Origin: Blasia pusilla
Lineage: Eukaryota; Marchantiophyta; Marchantiopsida; Blasiales
Direction of reading: 5' to 3'
DNA length: 64,000 nucleotides
Assembly (NCBI GenBank): GCA_050084515.1
Contig: CM114272.1
Span: 37,014,001-37,078,000, forward strand
Shown in pieces: positions 51,586-62,429 of the stretch (position 1 is the first letter of the stretch; the number at the start of each line of letters is the position of its first letter). The notes under the pieces were generated by a model, which saw nothing but the letters and a program-made list of their open reading frames with translations, ran no database searches and was not told the DNA's origin. The position numbers were made by a program, and so were the translations under genes.

Positions 51586-52797
51586 TTGAAGGGTGTTGAA
51601 GAAGAAGGGTGCTTTGTTTCAATATGATTGTAGTTAAGGTTGCTTTGTTTCAATATGAGAAAACATAAAGTCGGCTAGAAAAGACATTCTAAGGCGAACT
51701 GTAAAGGAACATGAGTGAAGAATATGTGGGACTGATGAAGATGTTGTCTTTAGATTAAAAAAATCTTATCTCCTATTTTAATAAAAAAAATCGTCTCTTT
51801 ATTTATCACATGTGCGCACAAATATTTACAAATCAAAAGAACACCTTCTAATATATATCTTTTATAAATAAAAGAAGCTGGAATCCATGTTCAGCCCATG
51901 TTTGGTTTTCGAAGAGCCCTACTGGAAACTGTTGTAAAATAAAGAAAAGAGAGTGGACACGACCTTTTGATTGTATGCCCATTAATTTTCATTTTGTCTT
52001 AAGTCCGAAGCATAAAGGAGGAAAGGATGCTCAACTCACAAGTCTATGGGGAACCATACCCTTACCCATACACCTTTCTTTTTAGACTTCGTAGTTCCTA
52101 ACGAAGGAGATCTTGAGTAATTATGAGGGAGAGGATTGTCTTTTTTTTGTGACTTATTTATGTCTCGTCTGCGTCCTTAACCTTGTGTGTACTTTTCTGA
52201 AAGTAGATGGGATATCGATAAAGAAAATGCGTGTCAAAAGGGATTCATGGAATAGAAAATATTATGCCATAGGGGCATGTTAAGCATGATACAAGTCGTT
52301 ATGGACGCATAAACCAAAAAGAACGAGAATGAGAAATTTGGGAAGATTCATCATGAAAGAATAAAAAATCTATATACTAATTCGAAGATGTTTTTTTTTC
52401 ACATGACTCTTTCAAAGGTATTTTTGGTTTCATTAATCATAACATATAAAATCATATAGAGAGATCGGTAAGGAGACTGAAATTGAAACTTAAATTATTA
52501 AATAAAAATCTATGCATGATATGGTCCCTTGCTGGTTTAATCTTATTGGATTGAAATCTTGACTAAATGCAAGAATTCAATTCAATTCAATTTTAATAAT
52601 TATACACTAGATTAAAGCTTTTCTTAAAGGAAAAATTTTAACTTTATGTTGTACATGAAAAGAAATGTGTATTACTGATCTCTCCAAAAATATGCATAAT
52701 ATAATACACCATGGAATTAGTTCATCTTCGACATCTATTCTTCATATTGCCCTCTAACTACAATCATATTGAAACAAAGCACCCTTCTTCTTCAACA
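51586..52797. mobile_element. Inverted-repeat-bounded segment of about 1.2 kb
   Basis: The roughly 48 bases at 51,588-51,635 (GTTGAAGAAGAAGGGTGCTT, then TGTTTCAATATGATTGTAG) recur as reverse complement at 52,752-52,797. The intervening DNA is AT-rich and encodes nothing recognisable. Part of the left arm (GGTTGCTTTGTTTCAATATG) is repeated again just inside, at about 51,638-51,657. This could be a non-autonomous DNA transposon or an inverted duplication; no target duplication was found. Confidence 0.55.
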
Positions 52798-52799
52798 TC

Positions 52800-53567
52800 T
52801 ACAACCCCTTGAAAACAAGAATTCCTCACCATATAACTTGAGAACTTTCCATGGAGCATGCTCTCATTGTAGGCTTCCATCTCTTTAAAAAAACTTAAAA
52901 GAGTTTGTAAACGGAAACATCGTATTCTAGACTCGGATGTGATTAGTGATAATCCTCTCATCCCCAAAAGTCTAGAGCAAATGAATCATTAAGACCAAGG
53001 ACATCATCCCCCGACATCATTCTAATGCATCATATCTCAAACTATGGGAAAATAATTGAGAATTTTTCCTTAAGAAAATCATGAGGGAATCAGATTCTAC
53101 CCACATTTACAATCAAATGAGAAAATGAGCATCCAATATTTTACAGTTTTGGTAACTATCATGTAACTTTTGCACATATGTTCTCTTTCTCTTCTCTAAT
53201 CTTTCCCAAGACTAGTCATATCAAGTGAGCTTATTTGTTTTAGTGTTACACACACAATAACTTGGGAAGCACAATGCTCCCTCAATCATTGAATAACAAT
53301 CAATCCAAACCTCACTAGAAAATTGGTGCCACTACTAGATTTCGAGCACCACTAACACCGCCAAGAACAGGTACTAACAAATAATTGACTTTGCCACCAC
53401 CTAACTTCCAACTCAAGCAACTAAGTTGGTAGTCATACATTAGTCCAACTCCTCCTAGTAGTCCCACATGAATCCCATTTGATGTAACTAAGTTTGCATG
53501 TGGAAACATTTTACAGACTTAAGTCTGTTTGTTCCAAGGACAAGTCCCCCCAATGTCCTTGCCAAAA
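52800..53567. other. AT-rich stretch, nothing supported
   Basis: No gene or repeat recognised. Confidence 0.4.
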
Positions 53568-53829
53568 TTGCATGTGGAAAATTTTTTTGTCGATGGACAT
53601 GTCCATCCTATAGAAGGACTTGTTCATATGCGCCCCTTCTTCCTCATTCCACTCACTTGCCTCTGTGTTTCGTACTTCCTCGTTTCTTCCTCCTCCCACC
53701 TCCACTCCTTGCTCCATCCGCCCTTGCCTTGCCTCCCATCATGAGCTAAAAGTATGGGGCCCACCCCTTCCAATCCATGTCCAGACTTTTCCTTCTCAAG
53801 AACGGACTTTTCCATTTTTGTGCAACGAT
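53568..53829 (-). mobile_element. MITE-like dispersed repeat, copy C
   Basis: Reverse-complement match to copy A (4984-5277) over most of its length, including GGACATGGATTG, GGGCCCCAT and GTGGGAGGAGGAAGAAACGA in minus-strand orientation. It ends at TTGCATGTGG on one side and TTTTGTGCAAC on the other. Open frames here are by-products. Confidence 0.6.
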
Positions 53830-55320
53830 GGTCCTTGCGGGAATTTTCTTGCATCTAACTTTGAACGTGCCCAAAGATCTTCTTAAACACTCAAATTCAT
53901 AAAATCGGTATCAATTTTCCTTCTCTAAAGAATATGCTTGGGATAAACCCCTAAGAGGTATCTAAGGTGGTGAGGTAACTAAGCATATACTTGAACTCCA
54001 AAGTAACTCCAAACAACCGTTCTTTGAAAACTATGCAAGATACATTCATATTACATGCCCCTCACTAGATAATAATTTACTAATGGGCATGTTATTCTTA
54101 CTTGGTTAAGACACAACATGTGAATCAAACATCTATCCTAGAATCAATATAAATTACATTTAATGCGGCATCTTGCCTTACATGATATTCTAAGATCTCG
54201 CTCACATTTTGGCACTTTTAATTCTTGATGGACATTTCTTGTACTCATCATTAGAATGATTTGTAAAGTTAAGATTATAAGGACTCTTAGCACTTTTAAC
54301 TCTATGACATTCTTTTTTGGGGTTTCTTCCTCTAGGGCATTACCTAAATTAAATTAAATTTATTTATCCCTTGTTAACTTCCTGATCTATATCCATTTTC
54401 AAGTTTTTGGAACTAACGTGGCCTCTACTTCCTCATGATTCCATCTCTCTTTCTTTTCATCTTAAGAAAAAATAAAAATCATAAAACATTCCTTGTGTTG
54501 AGCTAAACATGTGTTTTTCAGAGTATGACATCATGATCATGCCATAAATTCATTTCGAAAGCATTAGAAATAATAAATCAGGTATTCTCTCAATTTATTA
54601 ATTTGTATTAATTTTGAACATAAGTTCGCTCAAAACCAATCTTATGCGTGGGAGGAAAGGAAGAAACGATTCTATTAAAATGAAATTAATCTTCTCTTCC
54701 TTCAGATGCTGACAATGCTCCTCTCCATGTTCTAATCTAGAATCCTTACCTCTCGTTATATTGACTCCCTCTCTTGTCGCTGTATGGAACTGCAAGCTCG
54801 CTACAATGGATGTCGGATGCATACCCGACGTACAGTGCGTGCCCCTAAAGGTACATCCAAACGACATCCATCGACACGTCTACGCTTTAAGGGGTATTAA
54901 AGGTCCGTCCATCCCCCCCTCCCCCCCCAATCCATTCTAACATTAGATTAAGTACAGTAACTAGGGAAATCCATTACCAAATATTCGATATTTAGCCGTT
55001 TATTCCATCCCATTATTGGAGATTATTATGTAAGAGAGACGTTCACATGGCAAAAGCTACCACCACTAGCTAAGTTTTCACGAAGCCTATAGTATTTAGT
55101 GCCTCTTGAAATTTTTCATTTCCTTGACATTAAATGTGTAAGGTAACCTTGGACATTTAAGGTACAATAATGGTAGTAAAGGTGTAGTTTCAAGGGATGG
55201 AGTAGATTTCCTCGCGCTCATTCATCTTCGGGTTTTCTAACCCGAGGTTGGGTTAGTTAATTCTGATCCTTTGAAATCCTTTTGTGAATGAAGTTTATAT
55301 TCTTTCATGTTCCCCTTGAT
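53830..55320. other. AT-rich stretch, nothing supported
   Basis: Only short unconserved frames. A C-rich run lies near 54,915-54,928. Confidence 0.4.
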
Positions 55321-55324
55321 AGTG

Positions 55325-55400
55325 TGCAGGAGAGTGTAGCACAATTGGCAACTTTTCCCCTTTAGAATACCAGGTTGCGTGTTCGAATCCAGACTGAGAC
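55325..55400 (+). repeat. tRNA-derived SINE head or decayed tRNA
   Basis: An A-box-like TAGCACAATTGG (55,337-55,348) is followed by a B-box-like GGTTGCGTGTTCGAATCC (55,373-55,390), at the spacing of an internal Pol III promoter. I cannot fold a clean cloverleaf, so a SINE head or a tRNA relic fits better than a working tRNA. Confidence 0.45.
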
Positions 55401-55574
55401 TCAGTTTCGCCTAAGTGTTCCTATCGGATTAACTCAACTTTCATCCTACATGGCTTAACCCAAGGATGAATGAGCACAAGGGTAGATTTGAATAGGCCCC
55501 AAAAGTCACCATAACAAAATCTAGGATAGTAGAATCTAGTTGGCATGTCATGTATTAGGAATAAAATCTTTTCA

Positions 55575-55688
55575 TCCAATTCCAATGCATTTGGGCCCCA
55601 CCTCTTGCAATCCATGGATATGTCCACACTTGTCCGTCCGTATCCTTCCTAAGGACGGACTTGTCTGTTTTTATGCAATCATATCCCT
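55575..55688 (-). mobile_element. MITE-like dispersed repeat, partial copy D
   Basis: Matches one half of copy C: GGGCCCCACC.CTT.CAATCCATG, then GTCCACACTTGTCC-like sequence, AAGGACGGACTTGTC.GTTTTT and a terminal ATGCAATCAT. The other half is missing. Confidence 0.5.
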
Positions 55689-55781
55689 CATAATCCTAAA
55701 CATTGCTACAAGTTCTACTATACTTCAATCAATGTGGAATTGGAATGGTCATCCTTTGATAGGTATGGATACAAACTCCAA

Positions 55782-58429
55782 TGTCACATCTTTTAGGATA
55801 GATCGATGAGATCTAGTAGATCGTCTTTGAGAGTAGTGGAGGATAGGCTCAAGAGGTCATCCTCAACCTACTGACCCTGTCCTCCACTACTCCACGACCG
55901 AGTTGGGATTTAGATTGGCAGTTGCTGAGGAGCGACATCGACATGTGTTCAGATTACCCATTCTGGTCCTTTACCCTGCACGCGTGAGGGATTCTTGGAT
56001 TTTGGTAGTTTATTTGGGGATATTGGGTTGTGTGGATGCTGAGAGCATCATTTATGTATGTGGTTTAGGGAACATAGACCTGTGTGGGATGTCCGGAGTT
56101 GAGGGTAGGTTGTTGATGAGATGATAGCCTGGTCAATTTGCCGCACCACGCCGCTTGTTGCCACATGTTACACGTCTCGGGGAGGGAGAGTGTAGATCGA
56201 GTGCCACATGTTTGGGATGAGTGATTGAGGGATTACTCGCAAGGTTGAGAGTGATGGTGTGAGAGGGGCACCAGGGCCATCACAGCATCCTTTCAGGATT
56301 TTGAGAAGCGAGGTAGTGGACCTGAGAGTAGCTCTGGAGGGTTTACCTAGAGTGGTGAGAGGTTTCGAGGGTTGTCATGACCATACGGATTATGTCGTAG
56401 AGTATGGTGTGCTGGTAGAGGCCATTCCTTATGTAGGACCGTAGTGGCTTGGTAGAGATGCGGTTCCATACATAGGGTTGGGGGTTACTCACTTAGGGGT
56501 CACTTTCCCAGTAGGGCCCGCTCTTAGGTTGGAGGATATAAGGTGGCTTGCCCTCAAAGAACAGTCAGTTCTTTGAGTTGAGCCTGTTGCGTTGGGAGTT
56601 AGCCTTGGTAGTGAGTAGAGCTCTTGGCTATGGTGTTTCCCGCAAGCTTCAACCTAGATTCTCCCATCGTGGAGTGGGTTTGGCTCGATTGTATGTGATT
56701 GTGAACGTGTTTTATGACAGTAGGTCTTTCACGGATTTCACTCAAAGAACTGACGTAGATCGATGGTAGCTTCGATTGTAGATCAGTAGGATGTGGTTAG
56801 GGTTGATTGTGTACTCATCCGTGGATATTCGTGGCTTGTGGCCTATGTTGGAGGTGTGAATCTGGTACGCGGTTGGTTGGGAAAGAAGCGCGTTGGAAAG
56901 CTCTCAGCAAGGCGCTTTAGATTGCCGGATTTCGTCAAGGGAGTTGGAAGTTATCAAGGATTGAAGATTCTGGTTCGTGTTCGACGGTTTTCTGATGTGG
57001 AGAGCTTGGAGTGCGGAAGTTGTGTTGAAGTTCATCCAGATCGGGTGAGAGGTTCCTGTTGCTACTCGTATTGTGATCTTGTGTGAATCTATTTGCTTGA
57101 TTGTGTGGAGCGTTGCGGATTTCTGCGTGCATGAAACTTGGCGGAAGCGCTGTCGGATTTGTGATTCTGGAGGTGTATGGACAACAAGTTTGTTTGATTT
57201 TTAGCTCGGAGTACACAGCTCGGTTGTAACTGATTTTTTGTGGAGAGATAGCTATGGTGGTCAATTGAATTCTGATCGAAACAGATTTGATTTCGGTCAC
57301 GTATTTGTGAAGTAATTTCTGATCGAAATTTCGCGGACTAGCTCAAGGTCAGCGGATCGGAGGGGCTGGTTGGTTGGTGACTCGTTCATTTTTGGAGATG
57401 CCCATCCCGTTGGGGGTGCCCTGGTTGGACCTCTCTCCATAGCAAAGCATGGCGAAGCATGGCGAAGCGTGGCGAAGCGTGGCGATAAGGGCATGTCTCG
57501 AGCATTTCGAGGCTTCGAGGCAACTTGTGGTAGCTCGGGGCGAGTGGGCGTGAGAGGCGGAGTAAGGAGCAAGGAGCAAGCAAGCAAGCTTGCTTGCTTG
57601 GGCGTGAGGCAATTTTTGCAGGATTTGGGATTTGAGTTTTGCATAACTGGTCACCCATCTTTGGGCTATTCTGCCTGGAGGACGCTTAACTGCCAAGTTC
57701 TTAACTATGCCGAGGTGTCTGCATGTTGTAGCTCATTTGGTGCTGTTCGGAGATGTGTTAGGCGCTTTATGCATCTCAGGTTTTTGGTTGATGTACCTCT
57801 AGCGCATAGTACAGTGTAGCCTCTCCATGCAGGTGATATTTTCAGGTGCTGCGCGTTCAACTAGCACGTCATCAACCCGCGGCGGAGTAGCTATTGCGTT
57901 AGAATTGTGTGGTGGGTTTTGTGGATTCAGAGGGCACCACGTTTGGTGGATTGTGTTACCTTGATTTCCATTTGCGATTGGAGGGTTGTCGTTGGATTTC
58001 TGTGTTTGGATCCCCTCCATCGTGCTTTTGCTTTGCGCCCATTGTTAGGTTGACGCTGATTTCCAGAGTAGTGTTACTCCTGTGTGCTACCGGTAGTGAG
58101 GCTAGAGGGATGACGAGTAGATTGTGGGAGACTTCTTGTGGTGATGATAAGTTAGGTTGCCTACACGCATAGCTAGTAGAGCTAGAATAGTATAGCGACA
58201 TCGACGTCACTTGGTAATTTGGTGGTGGTGCGGCATCGGCGTTGGTCATCACGAGTGTCGGGTGGTGTGGTTGGGGACCGTGGTGCGGATAGTGGTGGTT
58301 TCACACGGAGTGGATTTAGGTATCGGCTACCTTTTCCACTTCCGACGGTTGATGAAGAGGAGGCGAGGGTGTTCCAAACATCGAGTCTTCTACGTTGTTA
58401 TCGAGTGTTGCGACTCCATTGATTTGGGA
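55782..58429 (+). repeat. 5' LTR and leader of the gypsy element
   Basis: The LTR probably starts at TGTCACATC (55,782). A TATA box, TATAAGG, lies at 56,537-56,543, so transcription should start near 56,565; the minus-strand sibling conserves this. The LTR 3' edge and primer-binding site could not be placed. The leader holds a perfect 24-bp palindrome (57,577-57,600) and a 10-bp GGCGAAGCRT tandem array (57,441-57,486) that the sibling lacks. A 150-codon open frame at 57,370-57,819 has no recognisable protein. Confidence 0.65.
57577..57600. repeat. Perfect 24-bp palindrome (CAAG)3(CTTG)3 in the retroelement leader
   Basis: Exactly self-complementary. It is kept unchanged in both palindrome copies of the truncated sibling (19,028-19,051 and 19,258-19,281) despite divergence around it. 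It lies upstream of gag in the predicted genomic RNA. Confidence 0.9.
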
Positions 58430-59782
58430 CATGGACGGTGGATATGGGGCCATGAAGGGCCACGACGATACTCCGTGCAAAGTGGGTACCATTGAGTTGG
58501 AGGACTTCATGCGGGAGTTTGATACGTGGTATGATATGCGGATGTTTATGAACGCCACGTTGTTTACACCCTTCTTGGCTTGGAAGGGGTTGTTTCAGCA
58601 CTTGGAAGGACCACCCATGGATGATTACCATGAGTTTAGGAAGGACCATGTTGCTGAGATTGAGGCATGGAGACAATATTGGTCTCCAGGCTATGTGTCT
58701 ATCACCCATGGTGGTATTGGTAGTAGTGCTCCTACTATGCCGCCCGACCCGCCTGAGTGGTGCAGTACGAGCCGGAGTGGGGGGGTGGAGGTACTAGTGG
58801 AGGTACTAGTGGGGGTACTAGTGGAGGTACTAGTGCCCCACCATCATTTAGCCTGGTTGCAGAGTTCTTCAAGAGGTTGAAGAAGAACTATCAAGGAGTG
58901 AAGACGGAGAAGTTGAGGAATCTTCAGGACTTTGAGCGAAAGACTGGTGAGAGTCTTCGTGAGGCATACACGCGTATGCGACGCTTGATTTCAGTTACCC
59001 AGGGTGTGACTGAGGATCGGCAATCCAATTTTGGTATGGGATCTTTGGACAGAGATTTGCGCCGTAGGGTACGTGATGCTACTCTTATGAGTGATGATTC
59101 ACCCACATTGACCCATGTGTTTGCTCTATCTGAGAAGATTGAGCTTAACATGGTGAAGGAGAGAGTGATGACATCCGCATTCAGTAGGGATACAACTACT
59201 ACTTCTCGTGTTCAGCCGCCCACCTCACAGTCTCGTAGTAGTGGTGGTGGTAGTAGTAGTGGGAGTCGTGGGGGGTACACGCGACCTCAGTCAAGTCCTA
59301 GAGGGACATTTGTGTAGAGACCATTGCCTTCATTTGCTGCCCCGCAGCAAGGACAGTCATGTTGGACATGTGGAGGTGATCATGTTAGGAAGTTTTGTCC
59401 CCAAGAGGATGGGAGACGGACTTTGGAGGATGGGCCTCAATCGGCCCCAACTCAGTGTGATCATTGCGGGAGACTAGGTCATCCTCGAGAGCGTTGCTTT
59501 GATCTTCATCCAGAGTTGAGATCAGGCCGTGGCCGTGGTGGAGTAGCTCCGAGAGGCCGAGGTGGTAGAGGTGGTAGGGGTGGTAGAGGTGGACCAGTGG
59601 TTGGAGAGCCTACGGTGGCTACCCCTACCACTACGACAGAGTCGACTATGGTCGCGAGATTGAGCAGATTGGAGCGGTTGGCTACTATGGTGGTATCCAA
59701 AGATAGATCAGGTTCGGGAGCAGGGGCTTCCACCTCTTATGGAGGGGATGATCTCTCTTATATGGCGAGTGCAAAAGCCTGA
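58430..59782 (+). pseudogene. gag of the gypsy element (frameshift and stop)
   Basis: Capsid/nucleocapsid precursor that would package the element's RNA. The first ATG is at 58,430; the N-terminal part reads IELEDFMREFDTWYDMRMF and MDDYHEFRKDHV. A frame change between about 58,745 and 58,790 moves to the frame with PPSFSLVAEFFKRLKKNYQG and GESLREAYTRMRRLI, the gag core. An in-frame TAG follows near 59,317 (GTFV stop RPLP). Two zinc knuckles come next: CWTCGGDHVRKFC and CDHCGRLGHPRERC, then an RGG-rich tail and a stop at 59,782. A 12-bp tandem repeat encoding GGTS lies at 58,787-58,834. Confidence 0.88.
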
Positions 59783-60780
59783 GTTGAGGCATCGGCTGCA
59801 GATTCTGAGAGGAGCCACTCGGCGTCGAGCCACGTGGTGCTATCTTGTGGAGTTGGACCCACAAAGGGGTGAGGTGGGAGGCGAGCTAGGCTTCCCAGTC
59901 ATTCTTTTTTGTCTGAGGTGCTTAGGACTCCATCCATGGTTCCTCATGACCTATTGAGCCGATAGTGGGGATCGAGGCATCTACATCGCGTGTAGTAGAC
60001 ACGGATGCAAAGCATCAATGCAAGTGCGGATGGCAACTTCAAAGTGTTGGGATCCCCATTGTTTTCGCCACGAAGGCGATGGCTTTAGGAGTTGACTTAG
60101 CTCCTGTATTTGATTAGCGACCACGTTGTGTGAACGTGGGGTGTTTCGCTACACATGTTGAGGTGGATGAGGATGTTGCGGTGGAGCGACCCTCTATGTA
60201 GGAGTAGCATTGAGTACCGGTGCTACTTGGCGGGCACCTGGTGGCGAAGATGGATGCATTACCGGCCGGCCAACCATTGATCGTGAGAGGCTTACACGGT
60301 GTATGTATGTTGGACAACCGGAGTGGGATCTTCCGATTGGTGAGTCCTACAGCAGTGTATAGACCGGATAGAGTCTTGTTAGACTCGGTGCCCAACCTTT
60401 GATGTTGGGAAAGGCGGCATGTATTGGTTTGGGTATTCGGAGGTCGAGCTTGAGCCTTGCCCATTCAGATTCAAACATCACTTGGAGGAGCCAATGATAG
60501 GTCTCAATTCATGACACGGGAGAAGTTTTTTTACAGTTGAGACCAGATCATGCGACTGATAGCTCCCGGTTGGGAGTATCTGCGGTAGTCACATCAGCCG
60601 AGTCGTATGATGTACTAGTTGGAGGAGCGATATTATACCCGATGGGTTTTGGATGGATTATTGGATCGAGACAGTGTCTTATAGACCAGGTTGGCATCCG
60701 AGGATGGACGTATGAGCCAAGTTCTGTGAGATTTATTTCGGGGCTCAACCAGAGGGTCTTCCCCAACAAGTGTTAGCATC
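59783..60780 (+). pseudogene. Retropepsin region of pol (degenerate)
   Basis: Aspartic protease that would process the polyprotein. The active-site region reads LLDSGAQPLMLGKAACIGLG when a one-base deletion at about 60,387 is allowed for, followed by CPFQIQTSLGG-like sequence, RPDHATDSSRLGVSAVVTSA and the C-terminal YDVLVGGAILYPMGFG (60,605-60,655). An upstream strand, LVAKMDALPAGQPLIVRGLH, is readable from 60,240. The DSGAQPLMLGKA signature is also seen in the 13.2-kb relic. Several frameshifts break the reading. Confidence 0.75.
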
Positions 60781-60839
60781 TCGTGGCTGGTTTTAGTGGA
60801 GTAGTCACTTGGCCAGGAGACTTTTTGGAGGGTAATGTT

Positions 60840-62085
60840 TCGCTATGGATTCTCCTGCGCATGAGGAGGAAGAGGAGGTCCCTATTTTTGCAGCAGTGGC
60901 ATCCTCATCGTTGGATGTGCCACTTTGGAGTTCAAGCGGTGCACTACGGCACGAGGTGATCGCCTAGTGCAGAGGCTTGGTGTGAGGTGTTATACCTCAC
61001 GAGGAAGAGGAGGCCCCACGGCGGACTCCTACTTCTGGCCCAGTTGGGTTATCCCCTTTGGATACTACACCCATTGTATGGCAATATCCGCCGGAGGGCA
61101 TTTGTGTGTTAGATCTCTTTGGTGGGATTAGCCTTTGGTTTGGTGCAGATGTTGCAGCCGGTATTCCTATCGCGGAGATACGTGTATGTGGAGCGAGATG
61201 AGACGGCCTGAGAGTCTCATCCCGACATATTGGTCGATTGATGCGGAGATATCTGAGTTGTTGCCGCCATCGGCTATTCGTGGGTACCAGCGTGCTTTAC
61301 CATCACACATTGCATTGTTGGGGGCGCAGGACCTTGAGAGAATTGGTCCTGTGGATTTGGTGATTGCTGGATGGCCATGTCAGGGTCATACACGTGCTGG
61401 TCGGGGTGAGGGATTACATGACCCTAGGTCTCGATTGTTTTGGGAGATGTTACGGGTGTTACGACATCTTCAGTTCATCGAGCACGTGCTCTAGCTTACA
61501 TTCGAGAATGTTCCATTGTTGGGTGACACTCGGACCGGATGATGGCGAGTGTTCATGAGGTGCGCTCTTGGATTGGACCAGCGGTGTTGTTGGATGCGGC
61601 ATGAGTTGGCTCAGCGTGCACATCGTCCACGCTTGTGGTGGACAAACTTGTTGCCTAGGAGGTTCTCGTCGAGCATATGATGCGATGCTGGCGGGATCCT
61701 CGCCTTACAAAGTGGATAGTATCTTGAATCTTGGCGACTTTCCCAAGTGGTGAGGGTTATTGATCGGTCACCCATGGCGGTGGTGAACCGTGTGGGCCGC
61801 CTAGGATGGCACTACCCACATTTGTGAGTTTTCCTCATCACATGCCTACGAGGGAAGGTGGTCGGGGCTTGTATGGGATTCTTATGTGCGGAGTTGGTGG
61901 AGCCTAATCTTTGATGAGAGAGAGCGCACGATGGGATTTGCTATGGTGTGGCCGGTTGCTTCCATTTCGAGGCTTCACGACATCATGTGTTGGGTTAGGC
62001 CATGGACCTGAATTGTTTGACTTGGATTTTGAGTCTTGGTATGGCGAGCGTCGACTTCGGACTATGTCTGCAAGTGCGTCTTCCA
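60840..62085 (+). pseudogene. Cytosine-5 DNA methyltransferase domain within pol (degenerate)
   Basis: Would transfer a methyl group from S-adenosylmethionine to C5 of cytosine. Motifs in order: I LDLFGGI (61,109-61,129), II YVYVERDETA (about 61,179-61,208), IV VDLVIAGWPCQG (61,351-61,386, catalytic Cys codon at 61,378) followed by GLHDPRSRLFWEMLRVL, VI FENVP (61,501-61,515), VIII QRAHRPRLWWTNLLP (61,612-61,656), IX-like DERERTMGF (61,913-61,939), X LG-stop-AMDLNCLTWILSLG (61,990-62,040). A linker with DVPLWSSSGALRHEV and EEEEAPRRTPTSGPVG precedes motif I. Frame changes occur after motif I, between IV and VI, between VI and VIII, and around IX-X. Order is canonical, unlike plant DRM enzymes. 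This copy cannot make a working enzyme. The identity is secure from motif content; the subfamily (Dnmt3-like) is inference. Confidence 0.88.
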
Positions 62086-62429
62086 CCCTTGTAATGAGCT
62101 CGATGGCTACCGGGGACGGTAGAGGCATCGGTGGGGCGCAGGAGAGTAGTATTTTGCATCCTTGGAGTAGATGGGGGATGTAATGGTGGGCATGTGGAGT
62201 TGGTTGCTCATCTTTGGTGGAGGAGTTATTTGCTCGAGATGATGGTGTAGCTAAGGGTGTACCATCTTGTGAGGGGGTTGCGTGAGCGACCAATGGCATA
62301 AATCCTCTCCCTCTAGTGTGCCAAAGTGGAGGAGACTTGGGAGCCATTACTTGGGCCCAAGCTTACGGGAGGTGAGAAACGACGCTGACACAGTTCCTAC
62401 GTGCTTATAAGAGTTGTTTTGCCTTTAGC

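Noticed and set aside
57370-57819. Open frame of 150 codons in the gypsy leader as a gene
   Set aside because: No recognisable protein. The truncated sibling does not keep the frame intact, and the frame spans the palindrome and simple repeats.
58296-58308. TGGTTTCACACGG as primer-binding site of the gypsy element
   Set aside because: Only about 8 of 12 positions match the initiator tRNA-Met type, and no CA LTR end lies just upstream.
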